From a virus, in IMG/VR virus record IMGVR_UViG_3300007236_002283, positions 1 through 20,577 of that record: a stretch of DNA of 20,577 nucleotides, one strand, 5' to 3'. The number at the start of each line of letters is the position of its first letter. Position 1 is the stretch's first letter. Below the pieces are notes generated by a model, which was given only the letters and a program-made list of their open reading frames with translations, was not told the origin of the DNA and did no database searches. Position numbers and translations under genes: made by a program. This document shows, piece after piece, positions 6,632 through 13,364 of the stretch.

Positions 6632-8148
6632 AAACTAACCTCACCGAAGCACAAAATGACTATGCTGTTTTTTTGCCAGCAATAAGCGGATTTTATGCCA
6701 CTTATATCGGTCGACAACGACACGAAGAATATGTTCCAGCAGATCGAATGCCCACTGCTATAACTGACATGGAACAGCTGAACTGGCTTAATCCGCAAAA
6801 AGCACTGTTTCCTTATCGGTGGAGTTTGTATTCAGCTGGACATGCCAACTTGGATTTAACTAAATCAGTTCCAAAAGAAGACATGGTTCGTGATAGAGAT
6901 CCCAACAGTTTTATATTAGCTGACTCAGGCGGGTTTCAGATTGCCAAAGGTGTGTGGCCTGGTGAATGGGCCAATCCCAAATGCCCAAATGCAAAAAAGA
7001 AACGAGATGCAGTGTTGGAATGGCAAATGGGTATTGCAGATTATGCAATGACAATGGATATTCCAACATGGACAAGTACCAACCCCGAGTGGGCTAAAGC
7101 AAGCGGCATTTACAGTTATCAAGATGCAGTCACAGGCACCAACTATAACAACGATTACTGGATGGCAAATCGTTATGGCGATACCAAAATACTAAATGTA
7201 TTGCAAGGTGCCAATCATGCTGATGCTGATTCGTGGTATGAAACAATGAAGCACTATTGCGATCCCGACAAGCACGAGCGTCATTTCAATGGCTGGGCAA
7301 TGGGTGGACAAAACATGTGCGACATTCACTTGGTGTTACGCAGACTGGTTACACTGATACACGATGGATTGCTTGAACAGGGCGTACACGACTGGATGCA
7401 CTTTTTAGGTACCAGTAAATTAGAATGGGCAGTTATACTAACAGACCTACAACGTGCAGTACGAGCAAATCACAATGCCAACTTTACTATTTCGTTTGAC
7501 TGTGCAAGTCCTTTCCTTGCCACAGCAAATGGACAACTATATCATAGCATTGTCACAGAAGATAGGGAAAAGTGGAGTTATCGAATGGAACCCACTATTG
7601 ACAATAAAAAATTCTCGTCTGATCAACGTATGTTCCGCGATGCTGTGATACAAGAAGGTATTCATAAAAACTTCGAAGATTCACCAATTAGTTCAAGAAT
7701 GACAGCTGGAGATATTTGCTGGTATGGTCCAGGTGACCTAAATAAAATTGGTAAAGAAGGTAAAACTTCGTGGGACAGCTTTAGCTATGCATTGCTAATG
7801 GGACATAATGTTTGGATGCATATAGAAGCAGTGCAACGTGCCAATAGAGTATACGATTCAGGGTTGGGTCCTGACATGTTGTTGCATCCATTGGACCCAC
7901 AGTATAATGTGCGTGAATTAATTAATCGAATTTTTGAACAAAAAGATAGAAAAAAGTCCTTGCAATTGATAGACGATCATGCTAATATATGGGAAAGAGT
8001 GATAGGAACAAGAGGTTACACCGGAAAACGTGCAGTCAACGCAACAACAATGTTTAATGCACTATTTGACACTGCACAAGAAGAACAAGAGCTAGTCCAA
8101 GAACTCAACCCCCAACTGCTAGATAATCTTGAAATGACTACTGACTAG
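6628..8148 (+). CDS. tRNA-guanine transglycosylase-like / DpdA-like 7-deazaguanine base-exchange enzyme
   Basis: This 506-aa protein carries the active-site motifs of the TGT superfamily: LADSGGFQ (98-104; D99 matches the general base), DIP (144-146), LQG (192-194), GWAMGG (222-227, the usual GYAIGG) and FDCASP (290-295; D291 matches the catalytic nucleophile). An HN pair at 393-394 matches the conserved zinc-ligand His, but the CxCxxC zinc site of bacterial TGT is missing: only one cysteine lies after residue 300. Phage members of this superfamily are DpdA enzymes, which place 7-deazaguanines such as preQ0 into DNA. Lack of the tRNA-type zinc site and an extra N-terminal 90 residues fit DpdA better than Tgt. 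It is coupled to the clamp operon. FolE (17432) and a QueD-like T-fold protein (9333) lie in the same window. DNA as substrate is inference. Confidence 0.82.
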   Translation: MKTNLTEAQNDYAVFLPAISGFYATYIGRQRHEEYVPADRMPTAITDMEQLNWLNPQKALFPYRWSLYSAGHANLDLTKSVPKEDMVRDRDPNSFILADSGGFQIAKGVWPGEWANPKCPNAKKKRDAVLEWQMGIADYAMTMDIPTWTSTNPEWAKASGIYSYQDAVTGTNYNNDYWMANRYGDTKILNVLQGANHADADSWYETMKHYCDPDKHERHFNGWAMGGQNMCDIHLVLRRLVTLIHDGLLEQGVHDWMHFLGTSKLEWAVILTDLQRAVRANHNANFTISFDCASPFLATANGQLYHSIVTEDREKWSYRMEPTIDNKKFSSDQRMFRDAVIQEGIHKNFEDSPISSRMTAGDICWYGPGDLNKIGKEGKTSWDSFSYALLMGHNVWMHIEAVQRANRVYDSGLGPDMLLHPLDPQYNVRELINRIFEQKDRKKSLQLIDDHANIWERVIGTRGYTGKRAVNATTMFNALFDTAQEEQELVQELNPQLLDNLEMTTD

Positions 8149-8157
8149 GAGATAGAT

Positions 8158-8361
8158 ATGAGCGAAGCAAGAATTGATTCGTTACGTAAGAAACACTCTA
8201 AACTCAATCAAGAAATTGATGACATCGAACGTCGTGAACTAGTAGATCAACAATATATAAAAAAATTAAAAAAGCAGAGGCTAGCTCTCAAAGACGAAAT
8301 TAAACTGTTAACACTCAAGCAAGGAGCAAGCAATGGATCGTCCAGGACACGAAACAGTTGA
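8158..8361 (+). CDS. DUF465 (YdcH-like) small coiled-coil protein
   Basis: This 67-aa protein is largely a helical hairpin rich in charge: IDSLRKKHSKLNQEIDDIE, then YIKKLKKQRLALKDEIKLL. This is the standard DUF465 pattern (L..KH..L..EI, then IK.LKK..L.LKDEI). The family is common in proteobacteria and has no firmly known function. The ribosome site AGGAGA starts at the last base of the previous stop codon, 4 nt before the ATG. Its C-terminal tail (GASNGSSRTRNS) overlaps the next gene by 29 nt in another frame and is probably unimportant for the fold. It hints at a proteobacterial gene source, though phages can carry it too. Confidence 0.75.
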   Translation: MSEARIDSLRKKHSKLNQEIDDIERRELVDQQYIKKLKKQRLALKDEIKLLTLKQGASNGSSRTRNS

Positions 8362-8845
8362 CTTTTTCACAGGCATCGAAGTTGAAAAAACACCTGCATA
8401 TGGATTGCCAACACTATTTGTTGTTGGCATACAGTCTATAGAAGATATTGAAGAACACTATAGATCGAACTCATGTGAACACATTTTCTTTGGTGCCAAT
8501 CATAGCTTTTCACCTACAATAGCAGACGAAGACAGCTGGATACCCTGGGAAGACATGATCTATTATTTCCTTAAGAGAAATTTCTTATGTACTTTAGATA
8601 TTCCTATTACACATATTGAACCGTTTCACGAAACTGGATTTTGTGAGCACAATACATTTATCCCACAAATTCGTATTTCGTTGCCATACATCGAATTATT
8701 CAACTACAACACCATGATCAAACTTGACGATAAGGATTTTAACAAATCAAATCCAGGTGTTTGGTGTCATGGCTTGCACGACTTGATGGCAAGAGACAAA
8801 TTCACAGACTGGTCACAATACAAAAACGACAAGGAAGTTCAATGA
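8333..8845 (+). CDS. Unknown protein, conserved-looking, in the DpdA-like neighbourhood
   Basis: This 170-aa soluble protein starts at ATG 8333 with AAGGAG (8321-8326) upstream, inside the end of the DUF465 gene. It alternates strands and helices: GIEVEKT, a strand TLFVVGIQ, HIFFGANHSF, a helix MIYYFLKRNF, a strand CTLDIPITHIE, a strand FIPQIRISLPYI, NYNTMIKLDD, then NPGVWCHGLHDLM. Strong composition around His, Cys, Asp and NPGVW suggests a folded enzyme-like domain, perhaps half of an alpha/beta barrel. I cannot match it to a named family, and no classical metal motif is obvious. Its end overlaps the next gene (ATGA). Position directly after the DpdA-like gene and DUF465 may mean a role in base modification, but this is context only. 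Confidence 0.7.
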   Translation: MDRPGHETVDFFTGIEVEKTPAYGLPTLFVVGIQSIEDIEEHYRSNSCEHIFFGANHSFSPTIADEDSWIPWEDMIYYFLKRNFLCTLDIPITHIEPFHETGFCEHNTFIPQIRISLPYIELFNYNTMIKLDDKDFNKSNPGVWCHGLHDLMARDKFTDWSQYKNDKEVQ

Positions 8846-9330
8846 CTGAAGTAGAAACACTGTATCGAATAACACCATGCGATAAAAAAAGTATTGAATT
8901 TGAAATTGAAACATATCAGCTTGACAGCCAAGGTGCGTATCTTAAAGGGTTTACTGCACAGTTTCGATATCGTTGGGGAGTTGGTTTTAGAGAAATCGAT
9001 GATGCAGTTTTTGAATACGAATTACGTGACGGTGTTCATTGTGATCCTACTTTGGGTTGGGGCGGAGAGCTTGATGATCTTGTTGCTGTCTGGGTAGATT
9101 TTGATGGAGAATGGGATGCCGAAGAGCAAGAACTAGTTCGCCAATACATCGAAGGTGAACAACAAGATGACGAAGGTCGATCAGGCGAGGCATGGATATT
9201 TGATGGTGATCACGAATTTGAAATAGAACAGGATTTTATTAAAATATACGGTCCAGTAAAAATTGATTTGGTAGATGCAAAAGGTTATGGTGATTCAGCT
9301 GTAATTAAAGAAAACATCGGCACTGAATAA
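8842..9330 (+). CDS. Unknown acidic protein
   Basis: ATG 8842 overlaps the previous stop (ATGA), with AAGGA at 8831-8835, so this start is preferred over the longer frame from 8761, which would lie inside the gene before. The product is 162 aa, strongly acidic, and contains many strand-like segments: SIEFEIETYQL, FTAQFRYRWGVGF, VFEYELRD, DLVAVWVDFDGEW, EAWIFDGDHEFEIE and FIKIYGPVKIDLVD. A QYIEGEQQDDEGRSG linker interrupts the middle. The content suggests a beta-rich, possibly DNA-mimic-like acidic surface, but no family is recognised. It sits between another unknown and the T-fold-like gene in one tight transcript. Confidence 0.65.
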   Translation: MTEVETLYRITPCDKKSIEFEIETYQLDSQGAYLKGFTAQFRYRWGVGFREIDDAVFEYELRDGVHCDPTLGWGGELDDLVAVWVDFDGEWDAEEQELVRQYIEGEQQDDEGRSGEAWIFDGDHEFEIEQDFIKIYGPVKIDLVDAKGYGDSAVIKENIGTE

Positions 9331-9332
9331 AA

Positions 9333-9833
9333 ATGGTCGACAATCGCACAGAAGAACGTTATTATGAATATATGTTACGCAGAACAAGAGAGGAAGATGC
9401 TAAAATGAACCAAGCAGAACGCGAACGCATCGAAGTAGCAAAGCAACACGCAGATCGCAAAATTTGGGTTACATTTCAACGCGAAGGCATTCATAGATAT
9501 CCAGCAGCAGCTGATGATCCTATGTTGGCAACCGGTGATGAATATGATGTTTCGTTTCTAGGTGTGCCACACAGACACATATTCCATTTTCGTGTATGGA
9601 TAGATGTGTTTCACAACGATAGAGACATTGAGTTTATACAATTCAAACGGTGGTTGCAGAATCTCTATCGAGATGGTGTATTGCAACTTGACTATAAAAG
9701 TTGTGAGATGATGGCAGATGACTTATATATACAAGTAGCAGGAAAATATCCTAATCGAACTGTTTGGATCGAAGTCAGCGAAGATGGAGAAAACGGTGCA
9801 ATTATACATTATGATGTTGTATCTGCTGAATAA
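9333..9833 (+). CDS. T-fold protein resembling QueD / 6-pyruvoyl-tetrahydropterin synthase (tentative)
   Basis: The order of motifs in this 166-aa protein follows the PTPS/QueD fold. EGIHRYPAA (51-59; H54) stands where the family has its AHRL zinc His. FLGVPHRHIFHFRVWIDV (75-92; H80, H82) stands where it has LHGHNY followed by strands. RDIEFIQFKRWL resembles the V.DF..LK helix, LDYKS resembles LDHK, and CEMMADDLYIQVAGKYPNRTVWIEVSEDGENG includes the helix and the final E-bearing strand (E125, E150). QueD turns dihydroneopterin triphosphate into carboxytetrahydropterin on the way to preQ0. The usual nucleophile cysteine is not at the standard place. ATG 9333 lacks a good ribosome site; ATG 9405 (residue 25) has GAGAGGAAG upstream and could be the true start (142 aa). 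This assignment is by eye and remains uncertain. Confidence 0.45.
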   Translation: MVDNRTEERYYEYMLRRTREEDAKMNQAERERIEVAKQHADRKIWVTFQREGIHRYPAAADDPMLATGDEYDVSFLGVPHRHIFHFRVWIDVFHNDRDIEFIQFKRWLQNLYRDGVLQLDYKSCEMMADDLYIQVAGKYPNRTVWIEVSEDGENGAIIHYDVVSAE

Positions 9834-9878
9834 GAAAACATAAACATAAACCTGTAAAAATAACAAGGAATATACACG

Positions 9879-10097
9879 ATGACATTGAAAGCCAACCGAG
9901 GTGTTTATATTCAAGTCAACCAAATTTTTGACGATCTCGACAATTTTTTACAATTTTGTAAAGATTTTGGCTATCGCTTTAACGAGCGTGATTTATATAA
10001 TTGGAAAAGTTATTCTTGGCAACAATATAATAAATTTCTTCAAAACAAACCAGCAAAAAACATGTGGGAAGTTGATGCAAAACGTAGGCACAGATGA
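9879..10097 (+). CDS. Small conserved-looking phage protein of unknown function
   Basis: This 72-aa protein has its own ribosome site AAGGAA (9865-9870) 8 nt before ATG. It begins with GVYIQVNQIFDDLDNFLQF, and continues CKDFGYRFNERDLYNWKSYSW to a basic, tryptophan-bearing end (MWEVDAKRRHR). Aromatic-rich short proteins of this kind recur in T4-like marine phages, from memory, but I know no function. Its stop overlaps the next ATG (ATGA at 10094-10097). A second frame over the same DNA is AT-rich chance coding. Confidence 0.6.
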   Translation: MTLKANRGVYIQVNQIFDDLDNFLQFCKDFGYRFNERDLYNWKSYSWQQYNKFLQNKPAKNMWEVDAKRRHR

Positions 10098-10975
10098 TAC
10101 ATGTTTTTTACGGATGTGGTAGTTTTGGTAGCACAATAGAATATGTGCTAAAGACACCCACCCTAATCGATCCGTTAGCTGACTTACCAATTTTAGCTGA
10201 CGGATCTATGCACTTGTTTGACAAACAGTGCCATATCACCGAGGTCGATGATGTTGAGACAATATTATCACTCGGTGATAATTCTATTACAACACCAATA
10301 TATCCTTTGCAAACACTCAAGTTACCAGACCTGATTGATCTATTTCGGCAGTTGCCTTCATGGCAGCAAGATTATAAAATTTTAATTTATCAACCCAACC
10401 TCGAAGCAGTTGAAATTAATTTATTATTTCAATATCACAAAGTTTGTGCTGGTTCAGTAGTAAAAATGGGCCTTGCTCCTATTGTAGGTAACAACAGTCA
10501 CAATATTCGAGCATGGAATCCTAATTATACCAACTGGAATCAAATGCAAACATGGGAACTTCGAGAATGGTTGAGTATCTTTTATCCGGAATATGCTCAA
10601 GAACTCAATTGTGCTATCGATTCAGTAGATTCAGATTGGTTTACTATCTCTAACACTGACATTTTATATCACCCACAACAGTCGTTTAAAGCAGTGCTTG
10701 ATTTTTGCAAACTTCAAATCACAACACCGATTGATCAATTTGCTAGCAATTGGAAAACTGCGCAACAGTATGTCGTTGATGAGTTTGATCTCGTGGCAAA
10801 AATCGTCGATTCGGCTGTTGGAGGAAAAGAGTTTGCTTGGAAAGAAATGAATATTGTAGCCGAAGCAATTGTGCAACAGCGGTTGAGACAAAAAGGTTTT
10901 GAGATTAAATGCGACGGCCTAAATATCTTTCCAACCAATGCTGCTGAATTACACAAACTTTTGTATAAACACTAA
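10094..10975 (+). CDS. Unknown protein with P-loop-like N-terminus (sulfotransferase-like pattern, weak)
   Basis: This 293-aa protein opens with a strand and glycine/serine loop, IHVFYGCGSFGSTIEYVL (2-19), which looks like a phosphate-binding loop such as the 5' site of sulfotransferases. Later, NPNYTNWNQMQTWELREWLSIFYPE and ISNTDILYHPQQSFKAVLDFC (a strand, then helix where a sulfotransferase has its 3' region) keep a similar flavour. There is no sure catalytic motif. The last third is helical. It may act on nucleotides, sugars or sulfate esters. It is translationally coupled to the previous small gene and followed after 9 nt by another. I rate the enzyme class as a guess and the gene itself as firm. 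Confidence 0.6.
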   Translation: MIHVFYGCGSFGSTIEYVLKTPTLIDPLADLPILADGSMHLFDKQCHITEVDDVETILSLGDNSITTPIYPLQTLKLPDLIDLFRQLPSWQQDYKILIYQPNLEAVEINLLFQYHKVCAGSVVKMGLAPIVGNNSHNIRAWNPNYTNWNQMQTWELREWLSIFYPEYAQELNCAIDSVDSDWFTISNTDILYHPQQSFKAVLDFCKLQITTPIDQFASNWKTAQQYVVDEFDLVAKIVDSAVGGKEFAWKEMNIVAEAIVQQRLRQKGFEIKCDGLNIFPTNAAELHKLLYKH

Positions 10976-10984
10976 GAGGTAAAA

Positions 10985-11149
10985 ATGCAAAAAACATTAA
11001 CTTTAGAACAATTGAGGAAAATTTTTAGAGATAACAATATTGAATACGTTATCTCAGAAATCGACGGACAACTAGTTAAAATAAATGTATGGGTTGATGA
11101 GATCAATAACCAGTTTGATGAAAAAACACTTGACTTGTTTGACAGTTGA
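10985..11149 (+). CDS. 54-aa small protein of unknown function
   Basis: The frame runs from ATG 10985 to TGA 11147-11149, with GAGGT (10976-10980) close upstream. The peptide begins MQKTLTLEQLRKIFRD, then has strand-like NIEYVISEIDGQLVKINVWVDEI and an acidic end. The layout resembles a small alpha-beta-beta fold. The gene ends inside the promoter of the glycosyltransferase gene. No family recognised. It is acidic and without Cys or His. Confidence 0.5.
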   Translation: MQKTLTLEQLRKIFRDNNIEYVISEIDGQLVKINVWVDEINNQFDEKTLDLFDS

Positions 11150-11158
11150 TAGTATAAT
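11130..11158 (+). promoter_or_regulatory. Sigma70-type promoter for the sugar cassette
   Basis: TTGACT (11130-11135) and TATAAT (11153-11158) are 17 bp apart. A second TTGACA (11139-11144) is too close to the -10 box to work with it. The promoter overlaps the end of the 54-aa gene. AAGGA (11179-11183) then precedes ATG 11194. The -35 sequence and spacing are the same as in the clamp promoter. Confidence 0.75.
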
Positions 11159-11193
11159 AACATTTACACCGGTAGACCAAGGATTCAGAATAG

Positions 11194-12390
11194 ATGAGAA
11201 AATTATTTTATATGGGACTCGAAAGTTACGAAGCCCGTTACACATTACAACTCACCGAATGGAATCGTCGAGTTTTTGAACGACGAGGTATCAACTGGGT
11301 AAATGTACCCGGAACCACAATTGATGATACAAAAGCAATTAGTGTGGGGCAGGTTCTAGATGCACACGGGAGATCGTACTTTGGTATGAGTCAGCTCATG
11401 AATCTAGTGCAAATGATGCGCAACGGAGAATGTAGTGGGGAAGATGTAGTTTATTTTGAAGATATGTTCCAGCCCGGTATGGAAAGTTTACCTTACATTA
11501 TGTGTCAAATACCTGAAGAACAGCGTCCTCGAATATACCTGCGGTGTCTAGCACAAGCTGTAGACCCTGATGATTTTGTACATGTTTGGGGTATGAGCAA
11601 GTGGATGAGCTTGTATGAACAGATGTGTAATGAAATTCCAAATGTACATATTCTTGCAACCAACGAAGAAATGGTTGCACACATGCGTATTGCAAACTGG
11701 ACTGCGCCAATTTATAACATCTCGGGTTTGGCATTTGGAAAACAAGAAGTTTTAGAACGAGTTGACAACAAAGTAAAACCGTTTTTAGAACGAACAAGAC
11801 GAGTTGGATTTGCAGCAAGATTTGATCAAGAGAAGCAGCCTGATTTCTACATGGATCTAGCAGAAAGATTTAATCAGATCGATCCAACAACCAAGTTTGC
11901 AATTTTCCAAGGCGGTGCTTTACGCAGCAACAATGCTGCTTATGTTGAACGTGCAAGACAATTAGAGTCGCAAGGCATACTTGAAATTTATGAAAATCTC
12001 AGTAAAAACCAATATTACGAAATGTTGTCAGACACACGAGTATTATTCAACTGTGCCTTGCAAGACTGGGTAAGTAACACAGTGAGTGAAGCTGACACAC
12101 TGGGAGCAAATGTATTGTATCCAGCATATCGTTCGTTCCCGGAAACATTTGCAAACGACCTTGACCGGCTGTATGTGCCATGGAGCCAAGACGATGCTGT
12201 AGCAAAACTCAACAACTTGTTAGAGCAACCGCATCATAACATGGGTCTAATCAGTGACTGGACAGACGGTACAGTTGATCGAATCATAGATATTGTCGAA
12301 GGCAACGGAGAACAATGGCAGCGTAATGGAAATCGTTATAGAGATTATGTAGCTGATGCTAAATTTAATGTAAACAAAATTGAGGAATAA
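11194..12390 (+). CDS. GT-B glycosyltransferase (GT4-like)
   Basis: This 398-aa protein has a two-Rossmann plan. The C-terminal half begins VGFAARFDQEKQPDFYMDLAE (204-224), equivalent to the GR.....KG.D.li segment of GT4 enzymes, continues with TKFAIFQGG (233-241), IYENLSKNQYYEMLSDTRVLFN and ends the donor site with VSEADTLGANVLYP, where the E of the ExxxxG region binds the nucleotide sugar. The N-terminal half is the acceptor domain. No signal peptide. It likely transfers a sugar from a nucleotide donor; the acceptor could be phage DNA, a protein or a glycan. It starts a new transcription unit with its own promoter, followed by a GalE-like epimerase, which suggests that the donor is a UDP-sugar. 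Several Cys and acidic residues appear in the acceptor half without a known motif. Confidence 0.75.
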   Translation: MRKLFYMGLESYEARYTLQLTEWNRRVFERRGINWVNVPGTTIDDTKAISVGQVLDAHGRSYFGMSQLMNLVQMMRNGECSGEDVVYFEDMFQPGMESLPYIMCQIPEEQRPRIYLRCLAQAVDPDDFVHVWGMSKWMSLYEQMCNEIPNVHILATNEEMVAHMRIANWTAPIYNISGLAFGKQEVLERVDNKVKPFLERTRRVGFAARFDQEKQPDFYMDLAERFNQIDPTTKFAIFQGGALRSNNAAYVERARQLESQGILEIYENLSKNQYYEMLSDTRVLFNCALQDWVSNTVSEADTLGANVLYPAYRSFPETFANDLDRLYVPWSQDDAVAKLNNLLEQPHHNMGLISDWTDGTVDRIIDIVEGNGEQWQRNGNRYRDYVADAKFNVNKIEE

Positions 12391-12391
12391 T

Positions 12392-13363
12392 ATGAGTAAA
12401 ACTATTGCAATAACCGGTGCTACAGGATTTGTTGGTGGTGAAACATTACTGGATTTCAAGGATCACGGTCATCGTGTAATTGCAATTGACAATCGGCCGC
12501 CACCAGAACATTTACAAGGAATTGCTGATCAACAAGTTGTTGCCAGTTATGCCACTGAAGACGCATTCCGTGCTATTGAGGCAGCAGGAGTTGATGCTAT
12601 TGTACACTGTGGTGCTACTAGCTTGGTTGGGCCGAGTGTAAAAAACCCCTCTTTCTATTACGAAAACAATGTGATTGGCACCAAACGACTCATGGATTTT
12701 GTTGTTGAGCACATGCCTTCGGTGAGATTTATTTTTTCAAGTTCAAGTTCGGTGTATGGTGAACCAGTAATGGTTCCGATTTCAGAAGTTGATCCGCCGC
12801 AACCGTTGAGTCCGTATGGCGAAAGCAAACTCATGACAGACATGATGTTAGCCAGCTATCATACTGCTTACAACTTTGATTATGTGAGTTTTAGATACTT
12901 TAATGCAGTAGGCGCTGATCCACAAGGCAGGCACGGACAAGAACCACGAGCAACACACATTATTGCTAGAGTATTAGAAGGCATTAGAGACGGTGGTGAA
13001 TTTACTCTTTTTGGAAACACATATCCAACCCCAGACGGTAGTTGTGTGCGAGACCATGTGCATGTTGCTGACTTAGCACGAGCACACAGAATGGCCCTAG
13101 AGTCTGACTTTGAAGGCGGCGTATACAATGCCGGCATCGGTCACGGCGTTTCTAATCTCGAAGTAATCAAGATGGCTGAAGAAGTAACTGGACAAAAACT
13201 CAATTACAAAATTGGTGAGGCACGTCCGGGAGATCCATCGCAGTTGACAGCAGTCAATGATCGACTTGTCAATCAAGGATGGGCAGCCGAATACACGTTG
13301 CATGATATGATAACACATGCGTGGAGTTGGTACATGAAGTCACACAACCAGGTAGCCGCATAA
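12392..13363 (+). CDS. galE: NAD-dependent UDP-glucose 4-epimerase-like (GalE/extended SDR)
   Basis: The start is taken at ATG 12392 with GAGGAA (12382-12387) upstream; an earlier in-frame start at 12380 would overlap the previous gene. The 323-aa product has the extended SDR signature: GATGFVGG (9-16) for NAD, D33 at the end of beta 2, a serine run SSSSS (116-120), and YGESK (142-146; Y142, K146). Then FRYFNAVGADP follows, the usual GalE sequence leading into the sugar-binding half, with RDHVHVADLARAH and EARPGDPSQL. It should interconvert UDP-glucose and UDP-galactose, or a close nucleotide-sugar pair. It is one gene after a glycosyltransferase, so it likely prepares its donor or that of a neighbour. 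Length and motifs are standard. High family confidence; exact sugar unknown. Confidence 0.9.
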   Translation: MSKTIAITGATGFVGGETLLDFKDHGHRVIAIDNRPPPEHLQGIADQQVVASYATEDAFRAIEAAGVDAIVHCGATSLVGPSVKNPSFYYENNVIGTKRLMDFVVEHMPSVRFIFSSSSSVYGEPVMVPISEVDPPQPLSPYGESKLMTDMMLASYHTAYNFDYVSFRYFNAVGADPQGRHGQEPRATHIIARVLEGIRDGGEFTLFGNTYPTPDGSCVRDHVHVADLARAHRMALESDFEGGVYNAGIGHGVSNLEVIKMAEEVTGQKLNYKIGEARPGDPSQLTAVNDRLVNQGWAAEYTLHDMITHAWSWYMKSHNQVAA

Positions 13364-13364
13364 C

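Noticed and set aside
8761-8841. Longer start for the acidic protein
   Set aside because: It would lie inside the preceding gene; ATG 8842 has AAGGA upstream and an ATGA junction.
9901-10122. Second plus-strand frame over the 72-aa gene
   Set aside because: AT-rich, hydrophobic, no ribosome site, and overlaps two better supported genes.
10963-10975. TATAAACA as a T4-type late promoter
   Set aside because: One mismatch to TATAAATA, inside a gene end and AT-rich; no other good late motif found to support it.
11139-11158. TTGACA 8 bp before TATAAT
   Set aside because: The spacer is far too short; the TTGACT at 11130 has the right 17 bp.
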